A stretch of 64,000 nt of DNA from Prionace glauca (taxonomy: Eukaryota; Chordata; Chondrichthyes; Carcharhiniformes; Carcharhinidae): assembly GCA_037974335.1 (NCBI GenBank), contig CM075760.1, forward strand, positions 41,482,103 to 41,546,102. Direction: 5' to 3'. The translations under genes were made by a program, and so were the position numbers. How positions within the stretch are numbered: the first letter of the stretch is position 1; each line of letters opens with the position of its first letter. Below are positions 9,552-21,360 of this stretch, piece after piece. The notes beneath the pieces are model-generated. The model had not been told where the DNA came from. It ran no database searches and was given only the letters and a program-made list of their open reading frames with translations.

Positions 9552-11712
9552 CAAAGAACAAAGAACAACACAGCACTGGAAACAGGCCCTTCGGCCCAAC
9601 GAGCCCGTGCCGCCGTCCCGTTGTCTCAGTGACCTATTCATGATTTTAGTCTACGCCTAATGTGCGAGGATCAGGGAGGTCCAATATAGGGACAATTTGT
9701 TACCCAATCAATCAGCCTAAAAGCACATCCCCGGGATGTGGGAGGAAACCGGAGCACCCGGAGAAAACCCACGAAACCATGGGGACAACGCGCAAACTCC
9801 CACGGACACAGGCCCAAATCCAAGTGTCCGCATAGCAACAGAGATAGTCTCTGAGCTGTCATGTTGCCCTTGAGATGGTCCAGTTTAAGCACACCGACGA
9901 CATGAAGCAGTAGGCAACTCCCGAAGCAACATCCAAGAGCAGCCCACCACAACCTGCCGCATGCATGCCCCTTGCTGGACTTAAATGCCTGTGGAGACAA
10001 AAACTTCATTATTAAACAGGCAAAGACTCTACATCCCTGAGGCAAAAACGGAATCCCAAGCCTACAATGTTTAGTAAGGCCTGCTATATCCCCCTACATG
10101 TAGACCGCTCATGTGGCTGTCCAAGTGACTCTTAAACAGCCCTAGCGTGCCTGCTTCCACCACCTTACTCGGCAGTGCATTCCACATCCCCACTACCCTT
10201 TGCGTGAAAAACTGCCCTCTAATATTTGTCTTATACCTAGCCCCCCTCACCCTAAGCCTGTGACCCCTCGTTCTATCCATTTCTAATAGCGGAAAAAGCT
10301 TACCACCATTTACTCTATCTATCCCCTTCATAATCTTATAAATCTCTATTAGATCCCCCCTCAGCCGACGTCTCTCAAGGGAAAACAGCCCAAGTTCGTT
10401 CAATCTTTCCTCGTAAGACAGCCCTTCCATACCAGGCAACATCCTGGTAAATCTCCTCTGCATTCTCCCCAGGATCTCTACATCCTTCCCCTTTAGGGCG
10501 GCATGGTAGCACAGTGGTTAGCACTGCTGCTTCACAGCTCCAGGGTCCTGGGTTCGATTCCCGGCTCGGGTCACTGCCTGTGTGGAGTTTGCACATTCTC
10601 CTCGTGTCTGCGTGGGTTTTCTCCGGGTGCTCCGGTTTCCTCCCACAGTCCAAAGATGTGCGGGTTAGGTTCATTGGCTATGCTAAAAAAAAAAAATTGC
10701 CCCTTAGTGTACTGGGATGTGTAGGTTAGAGGGATTAGCAGGTAAATGTGTAGGGATATGGGGATAGGGTCTGGGTGGGATTGTGTTCGGTGCAGACTCG
10801 ATGGGCCGAAGGGCCTGTTTCTGCACTGTAGGGTTCTAGGGTTCTATGGTTCTATGGTAGTGCGGCGACCAGAACTGGACGCAGTACTCCAGGTGAGGCC
10901 TAACCAACGTTCTATACAACTGCAACATCAGACTCCTACTCTTATATTCTATACCCCTTCCCATGAAGGCTAACATACCATACGCTTTCCTCATCACATT
11001 CTGCACCTGCACCGACATCTTCAGGGACTTGTGCACTTGCACCCCCAGGTCTCTCTGCGTATCTATACTCCGGATAGTTCTACCTTTTATCGTATAACTC
11101 CCCTCCACATTATTCCGGCCAAAGTGCATCACCTCGCATTTCTCCGGATTAAATTCCATTTGCCATCTATCTGCCCAATCTACCAGCCTGTCTATGTCCT
11201 ATTGCATTGCCAGGCACTGCTCCTCAGTACCTGCCAATCCAACCATCTTAGTGTCATCAGCAAATTTGCTTATCACACCACCTACCCCCTCTTCCAAGTC
11301 ATTAATATATACTACAAATAGAAGAGGTCCTAGTACCGAGCCCTGCGGAACACCACTGGTGACAGACCTCCAATTGGAAAAGGAGCCTTCCACTACTACC
11401 CGCTGTCTCCTCCTCCCAAGCCAGTTCTCCACCCATCTAACATACCTGGCCTTGTATCCCATGAGCCTTCACCTTTTCTATCAGCCTACCATGAGGGACT
11501 TTGTCAAACGCCTTACTGAAATCCATATAGACAACATCAACGGCTTGTCCTTCGTCAACCGTTTTTGTCACCTCTTCAAAAAATTCCATAGATTCGTAAG
11601 GCACGACCTCCCTGTAACGAAGCCATGCTGCGTATCCCTGATCAGATTGCAGCGCTCCAGATGTTCATACATCCTATCCTTGAGGATCCTCTCCATTATC
11701 TTGCCTATAACA
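9552..11712 (-). mobile_element. CR1-like LINE A with SINE-like 3' end (interrupted copy)
   Basis: Minus-strand LINE. The 3' end at 9552 is a CAAAGAACAAAGAAC tail, then a SINE-like body (9580-9850, including CGGAGCACCCGGAG). The reverse transcriptase C-terminus follows at 10071-11710. Peptides include [34 protein letters not shown], the catalytic FADDTK and [14 protein letters not shown]. Several frames are needed, so this copy is dead. A SINE sits inside it at 10496-10856. The 5' boundary falls at CTTGCCTATAAC (about 11702-11712), the same place as in the 58759 copy. Next to it lies a piece of another LINE. Confidence 0.85.
10496..10856 (+). mobile_element. tRNA-derived SINE inserted in LINE A
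   Basis: Full SINE: a tRNA-like head with box A-like GGTAGCACAGTGGTTAGCAC and box B-like GGGTTCGATTCCCGG, a body with GTTTGCACATTCTCC, a 3' block with TCGATGGGCCGAAGGGCC, and a GGTTCTATGGTTCTATGG tail. It interrupts the LINE A coding region at the CTACATCCTTCC site. A 97%-like relative is at 44742. Confidence 0.9.
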
Positions 11713-11950
11713 AAATTACTAATCCACCCAACTATACCCTCATCCAGATCATTAATAAAGATTACAAACAGCAGTGGCCCCAAAACAGACCCCTGAGGCA
11801 CACCACTCGTAATCGAACTCCATGATGAATATTTACCATCAACCACCACCCTCTGTCTCCTATCTGACAGCCAATTTCTGATCCAATTTCCTAGATTACC
11901 CACAATCCCATACATCTGCATTTTCTGCAGAAGCCTACCATGGTGAACGT
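11711..11950 (-). mobile_element. CR1-like LINE B fragment next to LINE A
   Basis: The translated minus strand reads [32 protein letters not shown] and [20 protein letters not shown], matching LINE B at 23200-23440 rather than LINE A. It covers the middle RT domain only and is truncated at both sides. Confidence 0.75.
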
Positions 11951-11959
11951 TATATATTA

Positions 11960-12190
11960 TCAAATAAATCGGTTGGACTAAAACCTGGTGTTGTCACGCT
12001 TTTTACTATCTTTCTGAACACACAGACTGGCCTCCTCTGCAACGTTGACCATACTTGGAATAAAAATAATTACAGATGCAATCACACCCCTCCAAAAAAA
12101 AATGGCGACCAGAAGTGCACACGACACGATAGTTCTGACCTCCCTAATGTTATAAACACAGAGCATTGCAGATTGTAAATGCATGGATAC
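11960..12190. mobile_element. Penelope-like end fragment plus LINE scraps
   Basis: At 11962-12010 the sequence AAATAAATCGGTTGGACTAA then AACCTGGTGTTGTCACGC matches the terminal repeat of the Penelope-like elements at 22210 and 33864. The following ATGGCGACCAGAAGTGCACA resembles a LINE coding scrap. Confidence 0.55.
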
Positions 12191-13513
12191 ATAATGTCAT
12201 AAATAGCTGGATACTTAGATCAAATATTCCACTGCGCTAATAGTACAATTCAACACTGATAAATAGACACGATATTGTTTATTCACTGGTGTCAGTTATT
12301 GCACTCCGGTTAGTGATCCACATGCACAATTTGAATTTATTCTTACTTCTATAAAATTCAGAGCGATCGCCTTCACTGAGATCCAATCTCTAAATTTACA
12401 AAATAAATTTAAATACAATAATTTCATTGATCAGTGAGACTGTGAATTTTATTTGTTCATGACAATACTTAAAAGCATAGCGATAATACAAGACATTTGA
12501 TTTACATGTATATCATCATTCACGTGGTGCATGTATGGCAGTGAACAGAAGATCAACATGAGACATTTTCATTCAGAATTTAAAAACAGTAAGCCGTTCA
12601 TTGGGTAGATTATTTTCGTAGCTTTCTGAATTGGATAGATCATTTTCAGTGTGCAGTAATGAGTCCCTTCTACTGCTCGCAGTCCCTCTGTCTTAAACTG
12701 TGAGGTTTTCCATTCCATAGCTTTTAATTTATACACTATATAATCACCTGAGGGACATTGAGGTAGAAGAATGGTTTGACGTTTTTCTTAATACATGAAC
12801 AAACAGATTACAACATTTAGTTCAGTGATGGAAAATATTTATTTGTTAATTGACTGATCTCGTTCAAAACATTGGATTCTATTGATCACATTTTTCAACG
12901 AATAATACATATCTACTCAAACGCCATCAGGCCCATCTCTGGATGTCAGCTTGTTACATCAGTCTGCTCTCCTTTTAGCTATTTCTCAGTGATTACAATA
13001 TAATATTTGCACTTGCTAATCAGCGATCCAAGTTTATCTGCCTTACCAGACTGGCTCATTGATTACATTAAATGAATTTTAGCCTTCTGATCTGCCATGT
13101 GCCTCACCCTGCCCATGCTTTCCCGTCTGATGCACAGCCCACTTTTCCTTGAATACTGGACTGGACTTCACTCCAAGCTTTTCATCTGGCCTGTGCCCTA
13201 CCCAACTGCCTAATTTGTTCCAAAAACTATGGAGGAGCCTTAGACAACCTGCTCCTGATTCTGATTTTCCTAAGTTTGTAAGCTGATCCTGATCAATTCT
13301 ACAGCTTTTGGCAAAGAGGAATATTAAACATCATTCAGCAGTAGAAGCAGTTAACTTGTCTCTCAGATTGAAGGGAGCCATATATGAATATCCGATTCTC
13401 AGTTTCTCAGAATGCCACACACAACAATTTTCTAAAACTCTGATCATCAACCACAAAGTGCTGAGTGCCAACTACCCATGCATTAACCAGAGCCTATCAC
13501 TTGGAATCGTGTA
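12191..13513. other. Unique DNA, no gene recognised
   Basis: AT-rich with no receptor exon 1 motif on either strand, no tRNA and no repeat I can name. The 68-codon plus-strand frame at 13308 has no features. Confidence 0.45.
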
Positions 13514-13672
13514 ATAAGAGCATAAGACCATAAGACATATAAACAGAATTAGGCCCATCGATTCTGCTCCACCATTCAATCATAGCTAATATTTTCCTGC
13601 CTTTTCCACATACCCCTAATCCCTCTATTAACCAAGAACAGATCTATCTCTGTCTTAAAGGCACTTAGTCAA
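13514..13672 (-). mobile_element. LINE 3' end fragment
   Basis: AAGAGCATAAGACCATAAGAC tail followed by AGGCCCATCGATTCTGCTCC and CACCATTCAATCATAG, then a short piece of LINE 3' end in minus orientation. It is 5'-truncated. Confidence 0.75.
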
Positions 13673-13854
13673 ATATCAAGATACTTGGCACATGAAGTGG
13701 CACTTCAAGTGTACACCACATTAACCATGCTGGTGATGAAATATTCACCATCCTGGGATGCCAACAGACACACCTACTGAAATATGAAAAGACAATAATC
13801 ATGGTTATTTAGGTCTTAGTTTTAACATACTGAAATTTTGTCCTTGGTGTTTCC

Positions 13855-14285
13855 ATTGTACTCATTCTGTCTCATTTTTTTTTTCCATTTGTTCCCGCTC
13901 TCTGTCTCTATATTTTTGTGTCTCTCTGTCTCTGGTTGTTTCCTTCTGCCTCACTTTTTGACTCATGTTTCCCCTTTGTCTCATTCTACTCTCTTATTAC
14001 AACCTCCAATCTTCCTCAGTCTCCCTTTCTCATTCACTGTATATCACCATTTTCCCCACTCTCTATCCCTATCTATCTTGCTTTGTGTGAGTTTCTCTCT
14101 GTCTCTGTTCTTTCTCTCTTTCTGCCTGCTTCTGTACCTACTAGAAACTATTTCAATCACTGTTGCTCTCCATGTCTTGTGCTTTTCTCTCTCTCTGACA
14201 ATCTATCCCTCTCACTATCACTCTCACTGTTGCTAACACTGCTCTCTCTCTTTATCTGTCACTTTTTCTGTCTCTGTGAGACAGT
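13855..14285. repeat. Polypyrimidine tract (TCTCTG-rich)
   Basis: About 430 bp of CTCT/TCTG-rich sequence on the plus strand, immediately 3' of receptor 2 (which is on the minus strand). The long L/S-rich frames here are artefacts of composition. It is duplicated at 29098-29722 as part of the tandem block. Confidence 0.85.
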
Positions 14286-14325
14286 TTTATTTATTTTTTA
14301 CAGTATGAATCCCCAACAGGAAGAG

Positions 14326-17300
14326 TCAGGGATCTTGTGTTTGTAGTTTCCTCTGAGGGTGAATTGAGTTGAACAATTGTAGTATAGGATATTTCATTAG
14401 ATCTTTTAGCTGCTCTCTGAAGTGAGTCTGTGTCACAGCATAAATGGCAGTGTTTGTACAGCAGCTTGTGAGTTGCAGCATGAAGCCCAATTCCATAACG
14501 AAAAGATTTAACCTTACTGACTGATAGCCCAAGCCATACATACGTATCCATAGTGAATAAACCATTAATGTCGACCATAAGATGATGAAATTGGCTGAGA
14601 TAGCAAGTAGTAAAAGGATGGATTTCCTTCTACTCTCCATCTCTGGGTCTCTGGGATTCTCCCCACTGCTGTGAGCCCGGAGTCTCCCACGGGCTCTGCT
14701 GCTCACTAAAATGTGCCTGACAGTGAGAGCATTGAGCAGCAGAATCAGCACGAATGGGACACACGGAGTTACAATGTTGTGGAGGAACTCAATTGTTCCC
14801 CAGATATCAGATTTAACAGCATCCAGTATAAAATCACAAAACCACGGGTTATTCGACAGCCAATATTTACTTAGTAACATAAAATACCAGAAAATGTTCT
14901 TTAAACAGCTCAGCACCGTCACTGTTCCTAGAACCACAGCCGCCGATTTCTCAGTGCAATATTTACTTTTCAGCTTGGGGCAGCAAATGGCCACAAATCG
15001 ATCAAAGGTGAAAGTGACGGTGAACCAGACAGAACAGTCAGTGGCTGCATAAAGCAGGACGGCGTGGATGTTACACACGGGGAGCGACAGCAGGAAAGAA
15101 AACTGTTCCGGATATAGAATGGGAATGTGTCTCAATATCAAGTCGAGAATAATGACCAGCAGATCCCCCGCTGACATGGCCACCAGGTAACGAGTGACAC
15201 ATTTGGACAGACCACAGTTTCTGCTCATCAGTGTCACAATTGTGATTATGTTCACTGTCAAGAAGGGAAATAAAGAATAAAATTAGTTATGATTCATGGA
15301 AAGAAATTATCATTTAGACTGAGGATGGGTTAAAATGAAAGAAATACATATACACTCACATAAAATCACTATTTAAATAAAATCCAGCACGTCTTTTGCA
15401 GTGTGAGTGGAAAATGGAACATCTGGAGGAAACCTCTACAGACACAGGGAAAATCTTCAAACTCCACATCGACATTGACCAACCCTGGGATTGAATGTGT
15501 GTGCCTGATCCTGTGAGTCAGCAGTGCCAACCACTCCATTGTAGCAACACAATTGTACTCATTTGGGAGAGAGCTTTCTGGGGAGTCCTTAACATTGTCC
15601 CTTACTCAACTACAGCTAAATAGGCTCTCTACCATGTGGAGGATTTACAGCTGGAGGATAAGAAGGCTGAGGGAGTGAACCCTGACAGAAAACCCGGATT
15701 GGAGTCCTGTAGGTGGTAATCCGTTGTCTCTCAGACAATGTAGTGACAAGTCCCGCAACAGAACTGGTACCAAACAGTGCTGGTTTGACCCTGGCCTCTG
15801 GACAATACTAACAGTTGGCAGAGGAAGATCCTGATGCCTTGATAACACAGAATCTCTATTATATTTATACGAAACTGTACCCTGGAGAGGAGACCACAAC
15901 ATTGTGGTCATCGTTAATAGGACACAGGAAGAAATAGTAATCTCACACTCAATTGGCACAGAGCACAAGTACTCGTGTTTTCTCTCACCAGTGGATGAAT
16001 ACTTCAAGGTTCAGAGAATAGTTGTCGTCCATAATAGTCAATGCGATTGCTGCTGCCCCACTTTGATCCACTGGATCATCTCGTTCCATGAGTCCTCTCT
16101 CAGCAGGAAGATTGCCAATCTAGGCACCAGCTAAAAACTCAAAGGCCAGTACCAAAGGAAAAACCAAGCAGCCTGCCTTAATAACTGTCGCCCGGTAACT
16201 CTGACATTCGATATTATGAAATGCATCAAAAGGTTAGTCATGGCATGCATCAGTTCCGGCTTCTCTGATTGCCTGGATCCACTACAGTTCACCTACATCC
16301 ACAATAGGGCCACAAATGCCATCTCCCTGACCCTACAGTCAACCCTGTAACACCGACTTGTGTTTATCGACTGAGCCTGCAACACCATTATTCCTAAAAA
16401 AAAAAACTCGTATCCAAGGTGTATGATCTGGGTCTTGGCTTTTGCCTCTGCAATTTGATTCTGAACTTCCTGACGCGCAGACAGCAATAATTAAGGGCAG
16501 TCAACAACACTCCTCCACAATCATCCTCAACTGTGCTGCTCCATAAAGCTGTGTCCTCGGCCCCTTGCTATACTCATACCCTGGTGGCTGTGTGGCCAAA
16601 TTCCCCTCCAACTGGATTTCCAAGTTCGCTGATGACACCTGCAGTGGGTCAGAACTGAAAAAAACGATGAGACCGAGAACAAGGAAGAGACAGAAAATCT
16701 GGGTGAATTGGGGCGACAACAATAATCTCTTCCTCAATGTCAACAAAGCAAATTGACTTTTGGAAACATAGTGGAGCACATGTCCCTATCTACATCAGTG
16801 GGATGAAGTTGAAATGGTTGGGAGCTTCAGGTTTTAGGGTCCAGATCACCGACAACCTTCCCTGCTTCCTCCATGACGACCCTATAATTAAAAAAAATCT
16901 ACAAACGCCTGTATTTTCTCAGATGTTTATGGACACATGGCATCTCAGCTGCGACTCTCACCAACTTTTACAGACGCTCCATAAAGAACATTCTAGCTTG
17001 GTATGAATGCCTCAAAGCGTGGTGAATACAGACCAGTCCATCAATCAAACCAAGTTTCCACTTATTGATCCTGTCTGAACTTCCCGTTGCCTCACAAAAG
17101 CAACAAAGCAAATTGAGGAATAGTGCACTACGGACATCAAATCTTCCCACTTGTTCCATCAGAGAAAAAAAAGATTTAAAAATGTGTGAGTACATGTACC
17201 AACCAACTGATTGAATGCAGTATGTTTTGTTTGTATGGCACTTAAGCAACCACATTTTTCACTGTATCTCCTATATTATGAAATGCATCAAAAAAGTTAG

Positions 17301-18693
17301 TCATAGTATGAATCAATTCCAGCCTCCAGATTGCCTTCATATCCTATAGTTCCCCTACCTCCCCAACAGGTCCACAGATACCATCTCCCTGGCCCCACAG
17401 TTTAATCTCTAACACTGTAACCGTGTACATAGAGAAGGAGTGACTGCAGAATGTAACGTTGCAACCATAACTAGTGTGAAATAAAAGATAATTTAATGCG
17501 ATGTGGGTCCATTACAACATCTGATGGCAGCAGAGAAGAAGCTGTTCTTGAGTCAGCAGCATGGTGGTATAATGTTTAGCACTGCTGTCTCACAGGACCT
17601 GAGTTTGATTCCCGGCTTGGATCACATATTTATTACATGTGAAAATAATAAACCAAATCAAACCAAATCAAATCGGTCTTTCGCATCTCAAGTGCCCTGG
17701 CCTTACCAATGAACTTATGAAGGTGATGATATACACAGGACAGCTGTGATGAAGAATGGATTTACAAGACTCAGGGTTGACACTGGGGAGCTGTGAGAAA
17801 CTGGACTGGCTTAAAGTGGATTCTTTCCAGAGAAACATCACACGTTCTTGGAATAGGATGAATCCCAACAGGTATTTTTATATCAACTTCCCTGCAATGT
17901 TAATATTTGCATGCTTGTGACATTGATGAATAAATTTCACATTGTATGAAATATGTTTTCTCTGTGAGATCCTGCTGTGCACACATGATCAATAAAATGG
18001 ATTCTGGGGCCCCGTGATGGGTAGGTGATTAGAAGTGAACTGGTGTTACATGTAAAATGTAACAGGTAAAAAAGGAAAAAATGATTCTGCCTTGATCTTC
18101 TTCTCATGAAGGAATAATATTTGAGGTCACATGTCTATGGAAAGTCACAGCACACAAAAAAAAATCCTAGCCATAGGCCCTCAGACAAATATCAATTGTC
18201 AGTTGCTGAAAGAATTAATAACTGGATACATAGATTCAACAGAAACATCAAGAGCAACAAACCGAGTACAGTAAAAAACAAGAAAATCAATATAATTAAA
18301 CAACCTTTTCTAGAGTTAGGAACTGAATACAGGGGATGGGACTTTACAGCCTCACACTTCCCAAAACTGCAAAATCCCACCCATATTCAACAGACATTCC
18401 AATGCTTCGTCCCTTGCCTGCTCCAATTCCCGTGGCAGTTGGACCGGTACAATTCCAGCCAGGGACTTACCCGGAACACCAATAATCGCCAGGAGGGGAT
18501 AATAGAAGCATTGAATCATGTACAGTACAAATAGAATCCGATCAGCTGGCATTATCCACAAGTTATCTGTTGTAAACCACGAAATCCAATAGGATAAACT
18601 CCTGTCCTTGGTTGGAACATTCCAATCCATTGTTTTCAGATTCTGATCCATTGGTGGAACATTCCAATTCATTGTTCCCAGATTTTGATCCAT
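14326..18693 (-). CDS. GPR139-like receptor, two exons (receptor 2)
   Basis: Exon 1 is 18693-18471 (start chosen at the ATG of MDQNLGTMNW; the frame stays open upstream to about 18816). It ends CFYYPLLAIIGVPG at a GTAAGT donor, phase 1. Exon 2 is 15254-14326, with TTTCCCTTCTTGACAG as acceptor. It continues VNIITIVTLMSRNCGLSKC, TM2 with SAGDLLVI, F-D-R-F at the TM3 end, CFKN/CLKN-type loop, NALTVRHIL, TM6 and TM7 with N-T-A-I-Y instead of N-P-x-x-Y. Together they give about 383 residues, with no break seen. The N-terminus is unusually long and holds a 14-residue tandem repeat (see 18603). The intron contains SINE and Rex1-like LINE debris. It is paralogous to the pseudogene at 29939-35298. Ligand unknown; GPR139-type receptors in mammals respond to aromatic amino acids, which need not hold here. 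Confidence 0.83.
15410..15545 (-). mobile_element. SINE fragment in receptor 2 intron
   Basis: Minus-strand SINE body: AACATCTGGAGGAAACCTC, CTTCAAACTCCACATCGACA and the head GAGTCAGCAGTGCCAACCAC. It is duplicated at 31500-31660, so it predates the tandem duplication. Confidence 0.7.
16155..17015 (+). mobile_element. Rex1/Babar-like LINE fragment
   Basis: Decayed reverse transcriptase recognisable as N-x-x-R-P-V-T/A-L-T near 16170, DPLQFTY near 16278, a L-F-I-D x SAFNTII-like stretch near 16370, GAxQxCVLxPLLY near 16540, and KFADDT at 16621-16640, then RRLYFLR-like near 16900. Several frames and gaps are involved. A shorter duplicate is at 32260-32830, and a further scrap lies at 17265-17410. 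Confidence 0.65.
17265..17410 (+). mobile_element. Second Rex1-like scrap
   Basis: TTATGAAATGCATCAAAAAA then GTTAGTCATAGTATGAATCA repeats the start of the 16200 fragment. It ends near CTCCCTGGCCCCACAG. Confidence 0.55.
17553..17675 (+). mobile_element. SINE head fragment
   Basis: AGCATGGTGGTATAATGTTTAGCAC, then CAGGACCTGAGTTTGATTCC and CGGCTTGGATCAC: the tRNA-like head of the local SINE family. The body is missing and is replaced by a CCAAATCAAA-type short tandem. Confidence 0.65.
17680..18470. other. Intron sequence of receptor 2
   Basis: No coding signature on either strand. The open frame at 18121-18534 (+) overlaps the antisense of exon 1 and is a shadow. Confidence 0.5.
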
Positions 18694-18728
18694 TATTGGA
18701 ACATTCCAATTCGTTGTTCCTCGTTTCT
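18603..18728 (-). repeat. 42-bp tandem repeat inside receptor 2 exon 1
   Basis: Three copies of a 42-bp unit (TTGGAACATTCCAATTCATT then GTTCCCAGATTTTGATCCAT) in frame with the receptor. They encode repeats of M-D-Q-N-L-x-T-M-x-W-N-V-P in the predicted extracellular N-terminus. The paralogue at 35082-35298 has one degenerate unit (MDQHLRGTDTNV). Confidence 0.8.
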
Positions 18729-19079
18729 GATCTCTCTTCTCCCTTCCACTCTCTCCACAGCCGCTGATCTCTGTTAGTTTGGAGTTGTCGCTCCCGCTGA
18801 CTCTATGGGACAACACATTGAACGGAATCCCTTATTAATGGAAGTGAGAAATCCCTCCAGGCACACTAATCGGATCCATGGAGACTCACATCAATTACAG
18901 TCACTAAACAAACAGCTTCACTTAACCCCCTTCAATCCAACACTATCTACACACAAAGTAGAACATTTCCAGCCTAGATGGGATGTTGAGGGTCCGGGAA
19001 TTGGAAGTAATGGGGGATCAGACTGAATGTTTTTTCAAAATTATTTCTATATAACAGAGGCCTCTTTGCTAGGGTTCAT

Positions 19080-19850
19080 TTCGACAGGACAAGAATACAA
19101 AGCAGGGATGAACTGCTGAGGTTTTAAAAGACTTTGGTCAGAACACATTCATTGTCTGCAATTTTGGGGCCCATGCCTAAGGAAGGATCTGATGGCCTTG
19201 GAGAGGGTCCAGAAAAGGTTCACAAGAATGATCCGGGGAATAAAATACTTGATCCTTGAGCAGCAACTGAGGACTCTGAGTCTGCAGTTGACAGAGATTG
19301 GAAGGATGAGGAATGGGATCTCATTGAATCCCACAGAATAATGAAAGGCCGAGATAGATTGCACAGAGAGAATATGTTTCATTAGTACAAGTGACTAGGA
19401 CACGAGGGCACAGCCTCAGAGGAAAGAGAACTGGGATGTAGAGATGTTGATATTGGACTGGGATGGGCACAGTGAGAAGTCGCACAATACCAGTTTTCCA
19501 CTCACCAGATGAAGGAATAGCATTCCAAAAACTCCTGATTCCAAGTAAGCTTTTCAGATTTTAAGCTGCTGTTGTGAAAACTTCATGCTTTAGAAATGTG
19601 ATGAGGAGAAATTTCTTCAGTCAGATGGTGGTGAATCTGTGGAATTCATGGCTACACAAGATTATGGAAGCCAGGTCCCTGAGTGTATTTGAGAAAGAGG
19701 TGGATAGGTTCTTGACTGGTAAAGGGACCGAAGGTTGTGGAGAAAAAAAATGGGAAAATGGGTTTGAGTATCTTACCAGCCATAATTGAATGGTGGAGCC
19801 GGCTCGATGGGCCTAATGGCCTATTCTGTTCCCATATCTTATTCTTTTAG
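19080..19850 (+). mobile_element. Old LINE 3' region
   Basis: Contains GGAGAGGGTCCAGAAAAGGT then TCACAAGAATGATCC (E-R-V-Q-K-R-F-T-R-M-I), a later GAGGAGAAATTTCTTCAGTC segment and a 3' end with GGTGGAGCCGGCTCGATGGG and CTATTCTGTTCC. It is broken by a non-matching stretch at about 19420-19560. Confidence 0.65.
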
Positions 19851-20164
19851 GGTTATCATGGTTGTGGGTTTTAGATGTGGTTAGCATTAATCAGGATTGA
19901 TATAGACTGCTACATCCAGGCTGTAGGCGATCTCACGCTTATGCAGAGAAAATCCTTAGTAAGCGATTGCACACAGGTCGATATCACGGCATTACGGACA
20001 GTACGGTGTTAGAGAGAGTCCCCAGATAGAACTATCTCTCAGTGTCACGGTCAGTGCAATTTTCACATTGAAATATTCCTTAGTGTTACACACAGAAGAA
20101 CCTTCTCAACAGGCTTCACATCGATCTTTCCCTTTATTTTCAATTGTGAGGTTGTAAGGAGGCA

Positions 20165-20570
20165 AGAGTGAGTTGAGGACAGTGTGGGAGAAGGACACTG
20201 GAACACCTAAAGAGTCAGCAGCCACTTGACAACAGTGTGAGGGGGGGGGGGGGACAGTGAGACAGCGGGACACACAGGCAGCACATTGAGGAGAGTGTGA
20301 GAGGGGAACACTGGAACACTGGAACACTGCGACAAACAAGCAGGACCTTGAGGAGAGTGTGAGAGAGGTCACTGGGACACTGGGGCAAACAGTCATCACC
20401 TTGAGGAGAGGGTGAGAGGGAGGCACTGGGACACTGGGATAGACAGTCAGCACATTGAGCAGACTGTGAGATGGAGGCACTGGGACAGACAGTCAGCACC
20501 TTGAGCTGAGTGTGAGAGGGGGGCACTGGGACAGAGAGCAAGCACCTTGAGGAGAATTGAAAGGGTGACA
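20165..20570. repeat. GA/CACTGG minisatellite
   Basis: About seven imperfect copies of a roughly 50-60 bp unit built from TTGAGGAGAGTGTGAGAGG, CACTGGGACACTGGGA and CAGACAGTCAGCACC, plus a G-run at 20237. The minus-strand open frames rich in V-P-P-S-H are translations of the repeat. Confidence 0.85.
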
Positions 20571-21360
20571 TAGAAGATTCAAGCCACAGGTGGAGTTATG
20601 CAGCGCTGGGACCGGGACCGTTTGTTTATGTCCTGTGGTGCTGAGGATTCTCTTCAATATCGACTCCACAGTCAGGTGTCAGGGAACACAACTCTTTACT
20701 CTGTCTGTTCACACAATTCTCCAAATATTGACTGCCCAATCTGGGAGGATCCTACAGCTCGCCCCAGTCCTGAGATCACATGGCCTGTTCCCTGAAAGGA
20801 ATGCCCCAACATATATACAACACTCCTCCCCTGGAAGTAACAATCCCCACCCCCAATACGTGTGCGAACAATTGAATATTTTTCTTTATTCGCTTCATAC
20901 AGGCTTGGTGCAGAATCCACAGCATATTTCCAATACAATACAGCCCACTGTTTATTCCTGGTCCTTATGTCTATCTCACATAGATCTGATCAGGGGGAGA
21001 GACAATCATTTGGGAGTTGATGCCTGGAGACTGGAGTCAGTTTTAAAATCCTCTCTGGCGAGTGAGGCCTCGATGAACCCTCCAACATTTGACCCTCTTC
21101 TGTCCCATCGTCAATAACCAATGTCGAGTTCCCTGTCCTCTCCATGAGTAGAAGAGCTGTTAATTCCAGGCCTCCCTGGCCTCTCGCGTAATAGAACAGA
21201 GAGAAGAGGAGGTGGCAAGCATCTAACCTCAGGTAGGAGTAAAATCGAAAGTTGACAAGGATGAAAAGGGAAATGCAGGACTGAGTGTGTTGTACCCAAA
21301 TATGTGCAGTGCACTGAACGAAGTATATGGCATTGTTGCAGGCATTGAAATTGGCCTGTA
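20571..21360. other. Unique DNA, no gene recognised
   Basis: Overlapping frames on both strands (20590-21117 +, 20990-21520 -) carry no motif or splice pattern that I can assign to a family. Confidence 0.4.

Larger units (their letters stand above)
13838..18920. repeat. Tandem segmental duplication, copy 1
   Basis: The block from the pyrimidine tract through receptor 2 exon 1 is repeated in the same orientation at about 29098-35520. Shared landmarks, in order: pyrimidine tract, exon 2, SINE fragment, a unique stretch (15645-16007 against 31757-32137), Rex1-like LINE and exon 1, ending CCAGTCACTAAACAAACAG. Confidence 0.85.

Noticed and set aside
13838-14346. Long leucine/serine-rich frames
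   Set aside because: They are translations of the pyrimidine tract in several frames at once.
20106-20571. V-P-P-S-H-rich repeat protein on the minus strand
   Set aside because: Translation of the minisatellite at 20165-20570.
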